Source: an uncultured Lachnospiraceae bacterium (GTDB lineage: Bacteria; Bacillota; Clostridia; Lachnospirales; Lachnospiraceae). From it: a stretch of 44,953 nucleotides of DNA. The translations under genes were made by a program, and so were the position numbers. Each line of letters opens with the position of its first letter. Position 1 is the first letter of the stretch. The notes below the pieces were generated by a model. That model searched no databases. It was not told where the DNA came from and was given only the letters and a program-made list of their open reading frames with translations. Positions 7,356 through 16,600 of this stretch are shown piece by piece. The stretch is from assembly GCA_910588825.1 (NCBI GenBank), contig CAJURF010000023.1:1-44953 (forward strand), read 5' to 3'.

Positions 7356-8683
7356 CAGCTCTCATCCCCCATATACACATTGCCCACGTCAGAACCCAGG
7401 TCACAGGTGTACCGCCACTCGATCACATCCCCGTCATTGACTGTATAGCTGGAGCAGCCGTAATTGGGGAACCAGCTGTTCACACTGTACATCCACCCGG
7501 ACTGGGGGCCTCCATCGAACTCATAGAGCTGATTCATTCCTTCTATATAATAGCTGCCGTACATGGGCGTATACCGGGACTCCATCTGAATGCCCGCGTC
7601 TGCGCATACACGCTTTAACACGTCAAAGACTGTCTCCCCGGGAGTGTACGTAACTTCTGCAGGCTGAAAAATCCAGCCGTCCGAGGGGACGAATTCCTTC
7701 TTTGCTTCTTCTACACGATCCCAGTTATTTAACAGCGTGGAACACTCAATGGAGATGGTGCAGGTGTGGGTTTCTCCCTGGCCCCCGTCTGTCTGCTGGC
7801 CGCCCAAGCCTTCTCCCGGGATTTCCTGCTGTCCGTCTCCTGTCCAGCCGTCCGCCGGATTCTCACCATCCGAAACTTCTCCCCCGCCCTCAGACGCATG
7901 CTTGGAGGAATCCCCTGCGCCCTGTCCGGGGAGCTGGGCCTGGGCAACGCCGCTGCCGGAATCGGACTTTTCCGATGCAGAGGTATTGCCGGAAGTACCG
8001 GACTGATTCTTGGACTTGGCGGATGTCCCGCCGCTTTGTCCCTGTTCTCCTTTGGTGGAGCCTCCCACCAGGTAGAAGGTATCCCCTGCCTTGGTCACAG
8101 GGAAAGAGATCCGGGAAACTTTCTTCTTCCCCTCCTTCACCTGTTCGATCTGCCCCTGGGCCAGCTGATAGATCTTCCCGTCCTCATAGGTGCAGAACAG
8201 CACTTTGTCGGCTTTCCACTTTTCTGAGAGGGTCAGGGTCAGCTTGGCGGGAGCCGCCATCTCCATGTCCTGGAGAATCACACCCAGGCCATAGGGGGCA
8301 TTTCCCGCGGCTTTCTGTATGTCCTTTAGTCCGTCAGAGGCACATTCTACTTTCAGCTTCTGTTCGATGGGGTTTTGTATCTGCTCTCCCTCATAGGCCC
8401 ACTGGTAAGTAACGCCGTCTTCTGTCTCGCTGTCAAAATAATAGGTGCCCTCTTTCCCGGCTATGGTTCCCATCTGCGCCTTGGTGACCGTGCCATCTTC
8501 CGGAATATCATTGTGTTCCTTTAACGGCTCCACATCCTTGTCTTCCTCTGTCTGGGGCACAGCCGCTGTCCGGATATTTTCTTCACTGCCTGCCCCTTTG
8601 CAGCCGCCTAAAAGACCGGCGCACAGGAATGCCGCTGTGAGCAGGGACAGTAGTCTGCTAAAAACTGAATATTTCTTTTTCAT
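7355..8683 (-). CDS. Lipoprotein with C-terminal DUF4430 (transcobalamin-like beta) domain
   Basis: 442 residues from the ATG at 8683, which has GGGAAAAGGA upstream; an upstream in-frame start at 8713 would put ten extra residues before the signal peptide. The signal peptide ends in the lipobox LLGGC (Cys28), so the protein should be anchored on the outer face of the membrane. Residues about 60-215 form an unassigned beta-rich domain. A low-complexity Ser/Gly/Gln linker follows (about 215-310). The C-terminal part carries the DUF4430 pattern: TYTPGETVFDVLKRVC, then GGPQSGWMYSVNSWFPNYG and NDGDVIEWRYTCDLG. DUF4430 is the family related to the beta domain of intrinsic factor and transcobalamin. 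Probable role: corrinoid-binding partner of the ECF transporter encoded directly downstream. Confidence 0.85.
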   Translation of the reverse strand: MKKKYSVFSRLLSLLTAAFLCAGLLGGCKGAGSEENIRTAAVPQTEEDKDVEPLKEHNDIPEDGTVTKAQMGTIAGKEGTYYFDSETEDGVTYQWAYEGEQIQNPIEQKLKVECASDGLKDIQKAAGNAPYGLGVILQDMEMAAPAKLTLTLSEKWKADKVLFCTYEDGKIYQLAQGQIEQVKEGKKKVSRISFPVTKAGDTFYLVGGSTKGEQGQSGGTSAKSKNQSGTSGNTSASEKSDSGSGVAQAQLPGQGAGDSSKHASEGGGEVSDGENPADGWTGDGQQEIPGEGLGGQQTDGGQGETHTCTISIECSTLLNNWDRVEEAKKEFVPSDGWIFQPAEVTYTPGETVFDVLKRVCADAGIQMESRYTPMYGSYYIEGMNQLYEFDGGPQSGWMYSVNSWFPNYGCSSYTVNDGDVIEWRYTCDLGSDVGNVYMGDES

Positions 8684-8721
8684 TCCTTTTCCCTCATCTC
8701 TCCAGAAACACATTTTTTACA

Positions 8722-10971
8722 TTACTTAACTCTCACACTTTTTACAGCACTGTCAGCGCTCCACACTTTCCGGCCATCTGCCATACGATAAGCCCTCACT
8801 TTATAAAAGTAAGTTTTCTTTGATTTCAGCCGGGTATTCATGTATTTTCCGGCGCCGCCCTTTTTCGCTGTATATACAGCTTTATATTTTCCGTTTCTGG
8901 CGGCAGCGCGGTACACAGTATAACCGCTGGCACCACTTACTCTTCCCCATTTCACCGCTGCCTTCTTCTTCCCGGCTGTGGTCTTTACTGATGGTTTTGC
9001 CAGGACAGCCTTTTTGCCTTTTGCCACTGAAAGAGTTCCATTTACTGTAGTTCCGTTTTCTGTATGAATGGCACGTACTTTATAGTAATAAACAGTTCCT
9101 GTCTTTATGTTTGTATCTGTATATGTTAGAGTCGTTTCCTTTGCAATGGTTTTGACTGCTTTATAACCGCTTACGGCTGAAGTGCTGCGGTACAGGATAT
9201 AACCTGTGGCATTTTCTGCTCTACTCCAGGTGAGTTTCAGCTTATTATAGGCCGGAGAAGTAATCTTGGATATGGCAGTGCTTCCCACAGTAACCGGCGC
9301 CGGTTCTTTTTCACCTGCTATCTCAATGTAAACGGGTTTTGCCATCTGGCTCTCTATTTCACCACCCCATTTGTCAGCTGCCGCCTGTATGGTATATGTG
9401 TAACTCTTTCCTGCCTCTGCCGTCTGGTCTGCATAAGACAGAGCATTCACACTGGCAAGGCTCTCAAACTTTCCGCTTCCGGCAGTCATGCGCAGAACTC
9501 GGTAAGACGACGCATTTTCATAGGACTCCCAGCTCAGCTGCACTGCCTGGCCGCTGTACACAGCCTTCATAACCGGCTGTCCGGAAATAAATGCATCCTT
9601 ATCCTTTGCCGACGAAACAACGGTCACATGGCAGACAGCTGCTTTCCCATTATCCGTTGTGACAGTAATATCCGTTTCCCCGGCCTTTTTCCCAGTTACC
9701 TGTCCGGCATTTACCTCTGCCACAGCAGGATTTGAAGATTCCCACTTTAGAGATGTCTTGGCGTCCACTGGTGTCAGCACATATTCCAGTGTAATCGTGG
9801 GAGAAGACACCAGATCAATCGAACAGCTGGTCCGGGTGAAAGCTATGGACTGAACCGGTTTTTCTTCAGCGCCACCCGTAGGCTGCGGATTTACCGGCGG
9901 CGTCGGATTTGCTGGCTGTGTTGGCTCCGCTGTCTGAGACGGCAGTACGGTCACTTTACATTCTGCCCGTTTTCCATTGGCAGTTTGTACATAGACCACT
10001 GTTGTACCGCTGGATTTTGATGTTACGACACCATCGTTTACTTCTGCCACTCCTGGGTTTTCGGAGCCCCATGATACAGCAGAAACTGCATTTTCCGGAA
10101 CAAAAGAACAGGATAGCTTTTCTGATTTCCCCGGGCCCTGAAGCTCCAGCGTTTCCTTGTCTAACTTGACAGCCTCCGGCAATGGCGGCAGTTTTTTCCC
10201 AATATCCTCCAGCAGCGCTATTGTCTCGCTCAGTTCATATTCATCCGCGTAATCCATCTGCGCCATAACTGCTGATGCCTTTTGATATGCCTCCTGAAAC
10301 CCTGGGGCACTCTCCCAGCGCGCACGGTCTTTGTTAATTTCTCCCATGACGCGTACCAATGAAGACTTATCGATGGGCTGATACCACTGCATAGAAGACG
10401 GAAGCCCTTCCATTCCCATATTCTCATTCACCTGTCCAGTAAGGTCTGCCCCATAACAGAGTGTGAACATAAACCGCGCCACGTCTCCATCTTTTGGCTG
10501 GCTCACACCGATTCCCACCGGAACGTAGACGTTATTCACGTAATACATCCAGCCAGCCCCCTGTGTGTAAGAGAACTCGGATAAATTCGGCGCATTTTTA
10601 TTCTCCCCGGCTTTCATATTCAGACCTTCTAAAACCGTTTTTACACATTCCGGGGGATTCCATCCTGTATCTGCCCCTAATATTCCTTCCAGATAAGGCC
10701 CATACTGAGTCTGCGTAATCGATGGGCTGATTCCTTTGCTGTCCAGCACCCGCTTTAATACATCCCCATAAGTCTCTCCCGGTGTGAATTCTGCCACCGT
10801 AGGTTCTACCAGAAACCCGCCCCCTATGGAGAACCGTTCCACCGTCATGGTAAGTGTATCTGCTGATGCCTCTGTTTTATGGGCCATCGTCACCGCCAGG
10901 GCTATGAAAACTGCCAGCCATATTCTGCAGAACATTTTCCCTGCTCTCTCATTTTTTCTTCTTTCTTTCAT
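8722..10971 (-). CDS. Secreted multidomain protein: DUF4430, two Ig-like (BIG2) and three Fn3-like domains
   Basis: 749 residues. The signal peptide is about residues 1-38 (IWLAVFIALAVTMAHKTEASA). DUF4430 comes first, about 39-180 (EFTPGETYGDVLKRVLD, GAGWMYYVNNVYVP, KDGDVARFMFTLCYG). A short helical segment and two bacterial Ig-like BIG2 domains follow at about 268-345 and 373-455 (WGSENPGVAEVN, WESSNPAVAEVN), joined by a Pro/Thr/Gln-rich linker. Three fibronectin-type repeats with the YYYKVRAY pattern end the chain (about 460-749). No sorting motif or C-terminal membrane helix is visible, so attachment may be non-covalent. The stacked Ig/Fn3 modules look like a stalk that presents DUF4430 away from the wall. 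It lies 38 nt upstream of the DUF4430 lipoprotein gene. Confidence 0.85.
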   Translation of the reverse strand: MKERRKNERAGKMFCRIWLAVFIALAVTMAHKTEASADTLTMTVERFSIGGGFLVEPTVAEFTPGETYGDVLKRVLDSKGISPSITQTQYGPYLEGILGADTGWNPPECVKTVLEGLNMKAGENKNAPNLSEFSYTQGAGWMYYVNNVYVPVGIGVSQPKDGDVARFMFTLCYGADLTGQVNENMGMEGLPSSMQWYQPIDKSSLVRVMGEINKDRARWESAPGFQEAYQKASAVMAQMDYADEYELSETIALLEDIGKKLPPLPEAVKLDKETLELQGPGKSEKLSCSFVPENAVSAVSWGSENPGVAEVNDGVVTSKSSGTTVVYVQTANGKRAECKVTVLPSQTAEPTQPANPTPPVNPQPTGGAEEKPVQSIAFTRTSCSIDLVSSPTITLEYVLTPVDAKTSLKWESSNPAVAEVNAGQVTGKKAGETDITVTTDNGKAAVCHVTVVSSAKDKDAFISGQPVMKAVYSGQAVQLSWESYENASSYRVLRMTAGSGKFESLASVNALSYADQTAEAGKSYTYTIQAAADKWGGEIESQMAKPVYIEIAGEKEPAPVTVGSTAISKITSPAYNKLKLTWSRAENATGYILYRSTSAVSGYKAVKTIAKETTLTYTDTNIKTGTVYYYKVRAIHTENGTTVNGTLSVAKGKKAVLAKPSVKTTAGKKKAAVKWGRVSGASGYTVYRAAARNGKYKAVYTAKKGGAGKYMNTRLKSKKTYFYKVRAYRMADGRKVWSADSAVKSVRVK

Positions 10972-11019
10972 GAAAATTCTCCTTTCTCTATTCTTTTTCC
11001 GCTGTCACTGTCCCGCTGG

Positions 11020-13500
11020 TCATCCAGTCATGCCTCCCAGCTTTCTCCGTCTGTATTTCCATAAGTACCTGCCTCCTTCCAAAGCCGCTGTTCCTAATAT
11101 CCCTCCTGCCGCGCCAGCTGCCAGCGGAGGAATCTGTCTTCTGTTCTCTGTTTTCTCATTCCCTCTTTCTTCTATATCCAGGCCCCCTGTATCTATAGAT
11201 TCTCCTTGAAAATCCCAGTCATGTTCTGTTTCCTCGTAAGCTGCCCCTTCAAAATTCCAGCCGCTGCCTCCCTCTTCTTTCTGTGTTTTCCCAACTTTCT
11301 TCCTGTTTGCTGAGACACTGTCTGACGAAGCATTTTTTGACACAGACGGAACCGCAGAAGGAGCAGGCCCCGCATATGCCAGCCTGCCGGCGCCTGCACC
11401 GCTGACTGTACTGGCTCCTCCCCCGTTTCCAATACCTTGTACTGTCTGGTTCTGTCCATTTCCACCAGATACAGCTGAACCAGATGGCTGTGTAGAACCT
11501 GGCTTGGGTGAAGGGGTATTGACGGGCGTGGGCGAAGACACTTCCAGCCCCGTCCCGCTGCCGTCTCCTTTCCCTCCCTCATGCACTGTCAGATCTGACA
11601 TATCATACAGTCCGGTCTTTCCCTGTTTCAGCCTCTGGTAAGCTACAAGCGCATAATGGCCCTGTTCCGTTGCCATACCGTTCACTTCCCCGGCCGCCCC
11701 TCCTCCATTATTCGCCTCTCCGGCCTTCACATGCATAAATCCGCTGCCGGGTATATGATAAGAGAGAAGCTTCTCCACGGTCCAGCTGCCGCCTTTGATG
11801 AATCTGGAATCTGTCTCCGGGTCAATTCCCAGTGCGCACAACGCTGTCACTACCTGTGCGCAGGATTCCACCGTCTTTGACCCCATGGTGGAATACCCTC
11901 CGTCAGAATCCTGTATCCGGCTTAACGCCTCCAATCCCCTGTCTACAGCAGCCGTCACATCTTCATAGCCGCTCTTTTTGTAAAATGGCGCCAATGCCTG
12001 CAGCGCCATTCCTGTCATATCCGAATCTGGCGCCAGCCCCATCAAATCCCAGCCTCCCGCAGGTGTCTCATTGTCTAAAATATACTCCAGGAGTTTTTCC
12101 CTTGTTGTCTGGTTTTGCACGCCTGCAGTCTCTGGAATGGTGTACTGGGGATTGGCATTCAGGGCAATCAGCGCCCAGATTGGTCCATTGACTCCCTGGG
12201 CGGCCACGTTTTCGAAATCGGCCAGACTCTCCAGCAGGTTGTAGCCTGCCACATTCCTGGCATCCTTTCCCATGGCTGTCATGGCGACAATTGCCTTAGA
12301 ATATTCTGTGTATTTGACAGATGATGTCAGTTTTCCCTTTTTTTCTTCCAGATAATTCGCAAAATGATTGTAATAGGTGGAAAAGTACGGTTCCCCAAGG
12401 TCCATGCCTCCTCTGGCAAGGCCGATTATATGCCACTCACTGCCGATGGTGGGATTCTTGTCTATACTGCGTATATACGCCCTTGTCTCTTCCAGCACCT
12501 CCCAGGCCTTTGTGCCCAGACTGACAGCCCCCTGAACTACAGTCACCATACAGGTATTTTTCAGCTCCCCCCTGCCTTCCACCGACGCTGTAATCCAGGC
12601 GGTGCCTGGGGCTATTCCGGTGACAATCCCCTGTGGGTCCACCTGGGCCACTTTGGGATTACTGCTCTCCCAGACAAGAGTGTACGGCTGGGTGGTATCT
12701 GCAGGCACAGGTGCAGCTTTTACCGCATATGTCTGGCCCACGTTGAGTCCTGCCTCTTTTTCCACAGAAATCCCAGACAGACTGATGGGCAGGTCTGCAA
12801 TGATAACACTGGACAAAGTCCGGGCACTTCCCAGATAAAAATTCCCCGCCCCATCCTCCTTAGGCATCAATCTCACAGTCTTTCCCCTGGATACGGTGAA
12901 AATATATGGATTTTCCATATCTTCATAGCCTTCCGGAATGGGAAATGCCACCGATATCATACTGTCATGATGGTAATCCTCTCCACTGCGGATATCTGTG
13001 TAACTGATATTTTTGTAGTAAATCAGCCTGGGACTGCTGCCCTGAAAAGTGCTTTTCAATAATTCCAAAATATTTTCCCGATCTGTGCCGTCTGATACAT
13101 TGGTTTTGACGTACCATTGACTGCTTCCGGCAGTTATGCCGTCGCAGGTATGGACTGCCTCCCCGATTCTGAGACGTACCATTTCCATATCTGCTGTGGT
13201 CTGAGATGGAAGGCCGGCACGTGTTTCCTCGTCCATATTGTCATAAATACTGGATGCCGCCAGAAAATCTGCTATCTCCTGAGACTGCAGATTTATATGT
13301 TCCAGCTGCGCGGCTCTTTCCACTGCATATATGATGGACTGTATATCCGGATTCACGGCCTTTTCTGGAATTTCCCGCATGTTCAGCGTTTCCTCTTCCG
13401 GCGGCAGATCTCCCCCAGGCTGTATGCTGGCAGGAACTGACAAATCCAGGGACAATATCAGCAGGCCGCTCACTATCACTGCCAATATTTTCTTTCCCAT
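11020..13500 (-). CDS. Membrane-anchored surface protein with BIG2 and alpha/alpha-toroid (intrinsic-factor alpha-like) domain
   Basis: 826 residues. The N-terminal signal peptide is GKKILAVIVSGLLILSLDLSVPA. A mixed N-domain runs to about residue 235, then a BIG2 domain at about 237-318 (WESSNPKVAQVDPQGIVTG). A helical repeat domain follows at about 330-640 with the marks of prenyltransferase/terpene-cyclase-like alpha/alpha toroids: GPIWALIALNANP, GGWDLMGLAPDSDMTGMALQALAPFY, IQDSDGGYST. The same fold forms the alpha domain of vertebrate intrinsic factor and transcobalamin. A long Ser/Gly/Pro/Gln-rich stretch and a C-terminal helix (PPLAAGAAGGILGTAAL) followed by KYRRRK anchor it in the membrane. 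I see no reason to call it an enzyme. Likely corrinoid capture, inferred from context. Confidence 0.82.
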   Translation of the reverse strand: MGKKILAVIVSGLLILSLDLSVPASIQPGGDLPPEEETLNMREIPEKAVNPDIQSIIYAVERAAQLEHINLQSQEIADFLAASSIYDNMDEETRAGLPSQTTADMEMVRLRIGEAVHTCDGITAGSSQWYVKTNVSDGTDRENILELLKSTFQGSSPRLIYYKNISYTDIRSGEDYHHDSMISVAFPIPEGYEDMENPYIFTVSRGKTVRLMPKEDGAGNFYLGSARTLSSVIIADLPISLSGISVEKEAGLNVGQTYAVKAAPVPADTTQPYTLVWESSNPKVAQVDPQGIVTGIAPGTAWITASVEGRGELKNTCMVTVVQGAVSLGTKAWEVLEETRAYIRSIDKNPTIGSEWHIIGLARGGMDLGEPYFSTYYNHFANYLEEKKGKLTSSVKYTEYSKAIVAMTAMGKDARNVAGYNLLESLADFENVAAQGVNGPIWALIALNANPQYTIPETAGVQNQTTREKLLEYILDNETPAGGWDLMGLAPDSDMTGMALQALAPFYKKSGYEDVTAAVDRGLEALSRIQDSDGGYSTMGSKTVESCAQVVTALCALGIDPETDSRFIKGGSWTVEKLLSYHIPGSGFMHVKAGEANNGGGAAGEVNGMATEQGHYALVAYQRLKQGKTGLYDMSDLTVHEGGKGDGSGTGLEVSSPTPVNTPSPKPGSTQPSGSAVSGGNGQNQTVQGIGNGGGASTVSGAGAGRLAYAGPAPSAVPSVSKNASSDSVSANRKKVGKTQKEEGGSGWNFEGAAYEETEHDWDFQGESIDTGGLDIEERGNEKTENRRQIPPLAAGAAGGILGTAALEGGRYLWKYRRRKLGGMTG

Positions 13501-13554
13501 ATATCACTCTCCTTAATGAAATCTTCTCGCTGCTTTCCCTATGACGAATATCGC

Positions 13555-13593
13555 CGCGGCATCAGGGCATGTTTCAAGTGCCCTGGCGCCGCG
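13555..13593 (-). other. Intercistronic hairpin
   Basis: Between the two large surface-protein genes the RNA can fold CGCGGC + CCAGGGCA-type arms around a 9-nt loop (CAGGGCA 13563-13569 with TGCCCTG 13579-13585, extended by CGCGGC/GCCGCG). No T-run follows on the minus strand, so it is more likely a processing or stability element or a weak attenuator than a full terminator. Confidence 0.5.
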
Positions 13594-13616
13594 GGATTTC
13601 TGACTCTATTTTCTTT

Positions 13617-16600
13617 TTACTTTACAGTAGTTTTTTTCGCTTTGGAGTAATTTCCATATACGTTTTTACCGTTTACCTTCTTATAAGCACGTACTTTATA
13701 ATAATAAGTCCGTCCAGTCGCTGTCTTTCCATCCCGGTAAGACGTTTTTTTCGATGTCCCGATTGCCTGATAAATGCCTTTCTTAGAAGACGCGCGGTAT
13801 ACTCTGTAACCTGTCACACCTTTTACTGCCTTCCACTCCAATTCCACGCCGCTGCCTGCTCTGACCGCCCTGAAACCTTTTACCGTCCCAGGTTTTACCT
13901 GTACAGATTTCACATTCGAATCAGCGCCGAAGACTTTCTTTCCTTTCACCTGGCGGTAAGCGCGTACTTTATAGAAATATGTTCTGCCAGGCGCCAGTTT
14001 CCTGTCTGTATAGCTGAGCTTGCTGCCATTACTGATTGTTTTTACGTTTTTATATCTGCCGCCTGCAGATGATGCACGGCTGATCACGTAACCACTTGCG
14101 CCTGCTGTCTTAGACCAGGTAAGCTTCGCACTTCTTCCGCCTGCTGCCGGTTTCGCCTTTTTCAGAACAGCTTTTCCAAGAGCAGTAACGGCCTTCACTC
14201 CTTCTGTCTCATAGCTGCTGTATACCGCTTCTCCCCATTTGCTGCTTCCCGCTTTTACTGTGTAATAGTAAACTGTTTTCGGCTGTGCTGTTTTGTCTGT
14301 ATAGTGCAGTGTGGATACCGCTGCCAGTTTCTTCCACTTTCCATTGGCAGTCTTTCTGTATACATGATAGCTGTCTGCATTTTCATAAGCATTCCAGGAT
14401 ACTTTCACACTGTTGTAAGAAGACGCTTTTGCCGTAAGACCGTCCAGAATTCCCTTCTGGAATTTCTCTATCTGGGGTGCTCTTTCTGCTTGATAGTGGT
14501 CCAATAATTGTTTCACAGTGTTCAGTTTGTCTGTGTTTCGCAGATAAGACCTGGCTTCTTCCGTCATTGTCTCCAGGATTTTCTCAATTGCGGCAACTGC
14601 CTCCTCAACGCTGGCTGCATTATCATCTGTGATATCCATCGGAAGTTCTGCTATCTTTTTGTCGGCCTCTGCCGCATCGGAAATATCTTTTTGTGTCTGC
14701 TCTGCCTTTCTCTGCAGATGGGAAAGCATATCCACAGCCGCAGTATCTATATCTCCTGGTTTCCCGGACAATTCTGCCAGAGCCGCCTTATAATTTTCCG
14801 GATATCCATTATACTGGTCAAGAGCTCTCTGTACGGCTGTAAGCTCTGTCCGCAGCACAGGCTTTTCTTTGAACTGTATATACAATCTTTCCAATTTCTG
14901 CACATACCCCTGCAGATATGCCGGCAGATATAAAGCGTCTGCTTCTGCGGCATTGGCTGCAAGTTCCAGATTTGCAGCTAATGCCGCATTTGCCGGGTCA
15001 GCCTTCAACAGTTCTTTTTCCTCTGCTGTCAATTCATCATACGCCGCTTTCGCTGCCGCAATATCAGAGATCTGCTTAGGCGTCAGTGGTGTCTGGCCAA
15101 TTGCGGAAGCGTCTGGAAGCCCTGTGAGCATTCCCGCCACATTGCTGACCTGAAGATTGCGGATATACGCTTCTGCCTTTTCCAGATCTGCCAGATTTAC
15201 CACAGATGCTTTCTGGGCTTCCTCCAGCCCGTCCACCATACCACGGAGATTGATCACATAATCTCTCCACTGAGGTGTCCAGATGTCATTGACAGCTATC
15301 CCGTTATTTTCCTCTGTAAGGGTCAATGGCCCGGCGGCCTGCTCTCCGGAAGCACTGTCTGTAAACCACAGTTTTTGAATCATTGTGATAATCTGGGAAA
15401 ACTCCTTGCCTCCCCTGAAAGAGCTGAGTACTGCTTCGGCACTTTCCAGCAGATTGTAGTTGGTAACAAGAGCTTTCTGGCTGCTCTGGAGTTTGTTGTA
15501 GCTGCCGCGCGCAATCAATACCAAAGCTTCTTTCTCTTTCCAGTTCTGCTCTGTGATCTCACCGATTGCGGCTATCTGCTCAATAACCGGGGCAGCTGCA
15601 TTTAAATTGTCTATCCGCTTTAGTATTTCTGTCAGTTTTGCGCTGTTTGTAATCTGTGCTTTTTCTGCGTCTGACAGCGCGTTGTAGGCCTCCTGGGCCG
15701 CTGTTACCTGTTCCATAACGGCTGTATCTTTGGGGTCAACCGCATCCACGCCAGGCAGTGCTTCAATCTGGCTGACTACGTCTTTCAGCTTCAAAATGGC
15801 GCTGTACAAAGTTGACAGCCTGCCCGCATTTGCCACCATTGCCTGTTGCGCAGCCGGCAGCGCGGCATACTCTGCTCTCAGTGCATTTACCTGCCCTTCA
15901 TCTGCCAGAGACGGAGCCGAAGGCAGTGCGTCTATGGCTGCAATCAACGCGCCGACTCTTGCATTAATGCTCTCAGCCTGTGCGCTGGCTTCCAGCAGCA
16001 CGTCCCTGTTGGACACATAATGCTGAAGTTTTACAAGCTGGGCAGCATCTGTGGAAAGTTCATCATAAGTCTTTTTCAACCTTATGATGTCATTGATCTT
16101 AGCAGAATAATCTGTTCCGATGGCATCAATCTCATCGATGAGCTTATCTACTGTATTCTTCTCATCCTCTGTCCCCATAAATGTGACAGGTTTCCATTCT
16201 TCTTTTACTTTCCCAACCAGATCATACAATGCATAATACGGTTCTCCCAGGCCATAGGCAATGCTTTGGTCCGCCGTATCTTCCAGCCTGTCCAGTTTGT
16301 TCTGCAGGGCTATAGCCTGTTCCTGAATCTTTTTCCCGTACGCCGGATTATTTTTACATGTCTCTGCCGCCGCAAGAAGAGCCTTAATTTTTCCCACTGT
16401 CAGCGCCTGATCCATCCAGACATTTGTCTGGTTAATCACGCCGCCTAAGGCGATCATCGGCTGACGGTTATAAGATTTTCCATGACTCGGGTCATTCAGC
16501 ATCCCATCTGGCATCAGCCTCTGTTCAAACACGTCAAGGGGAAGGGTTTCATTGATCTTCCACTCTTCGTCCTCCAGGTCAATCCCTGCAGCTGTCAGCC

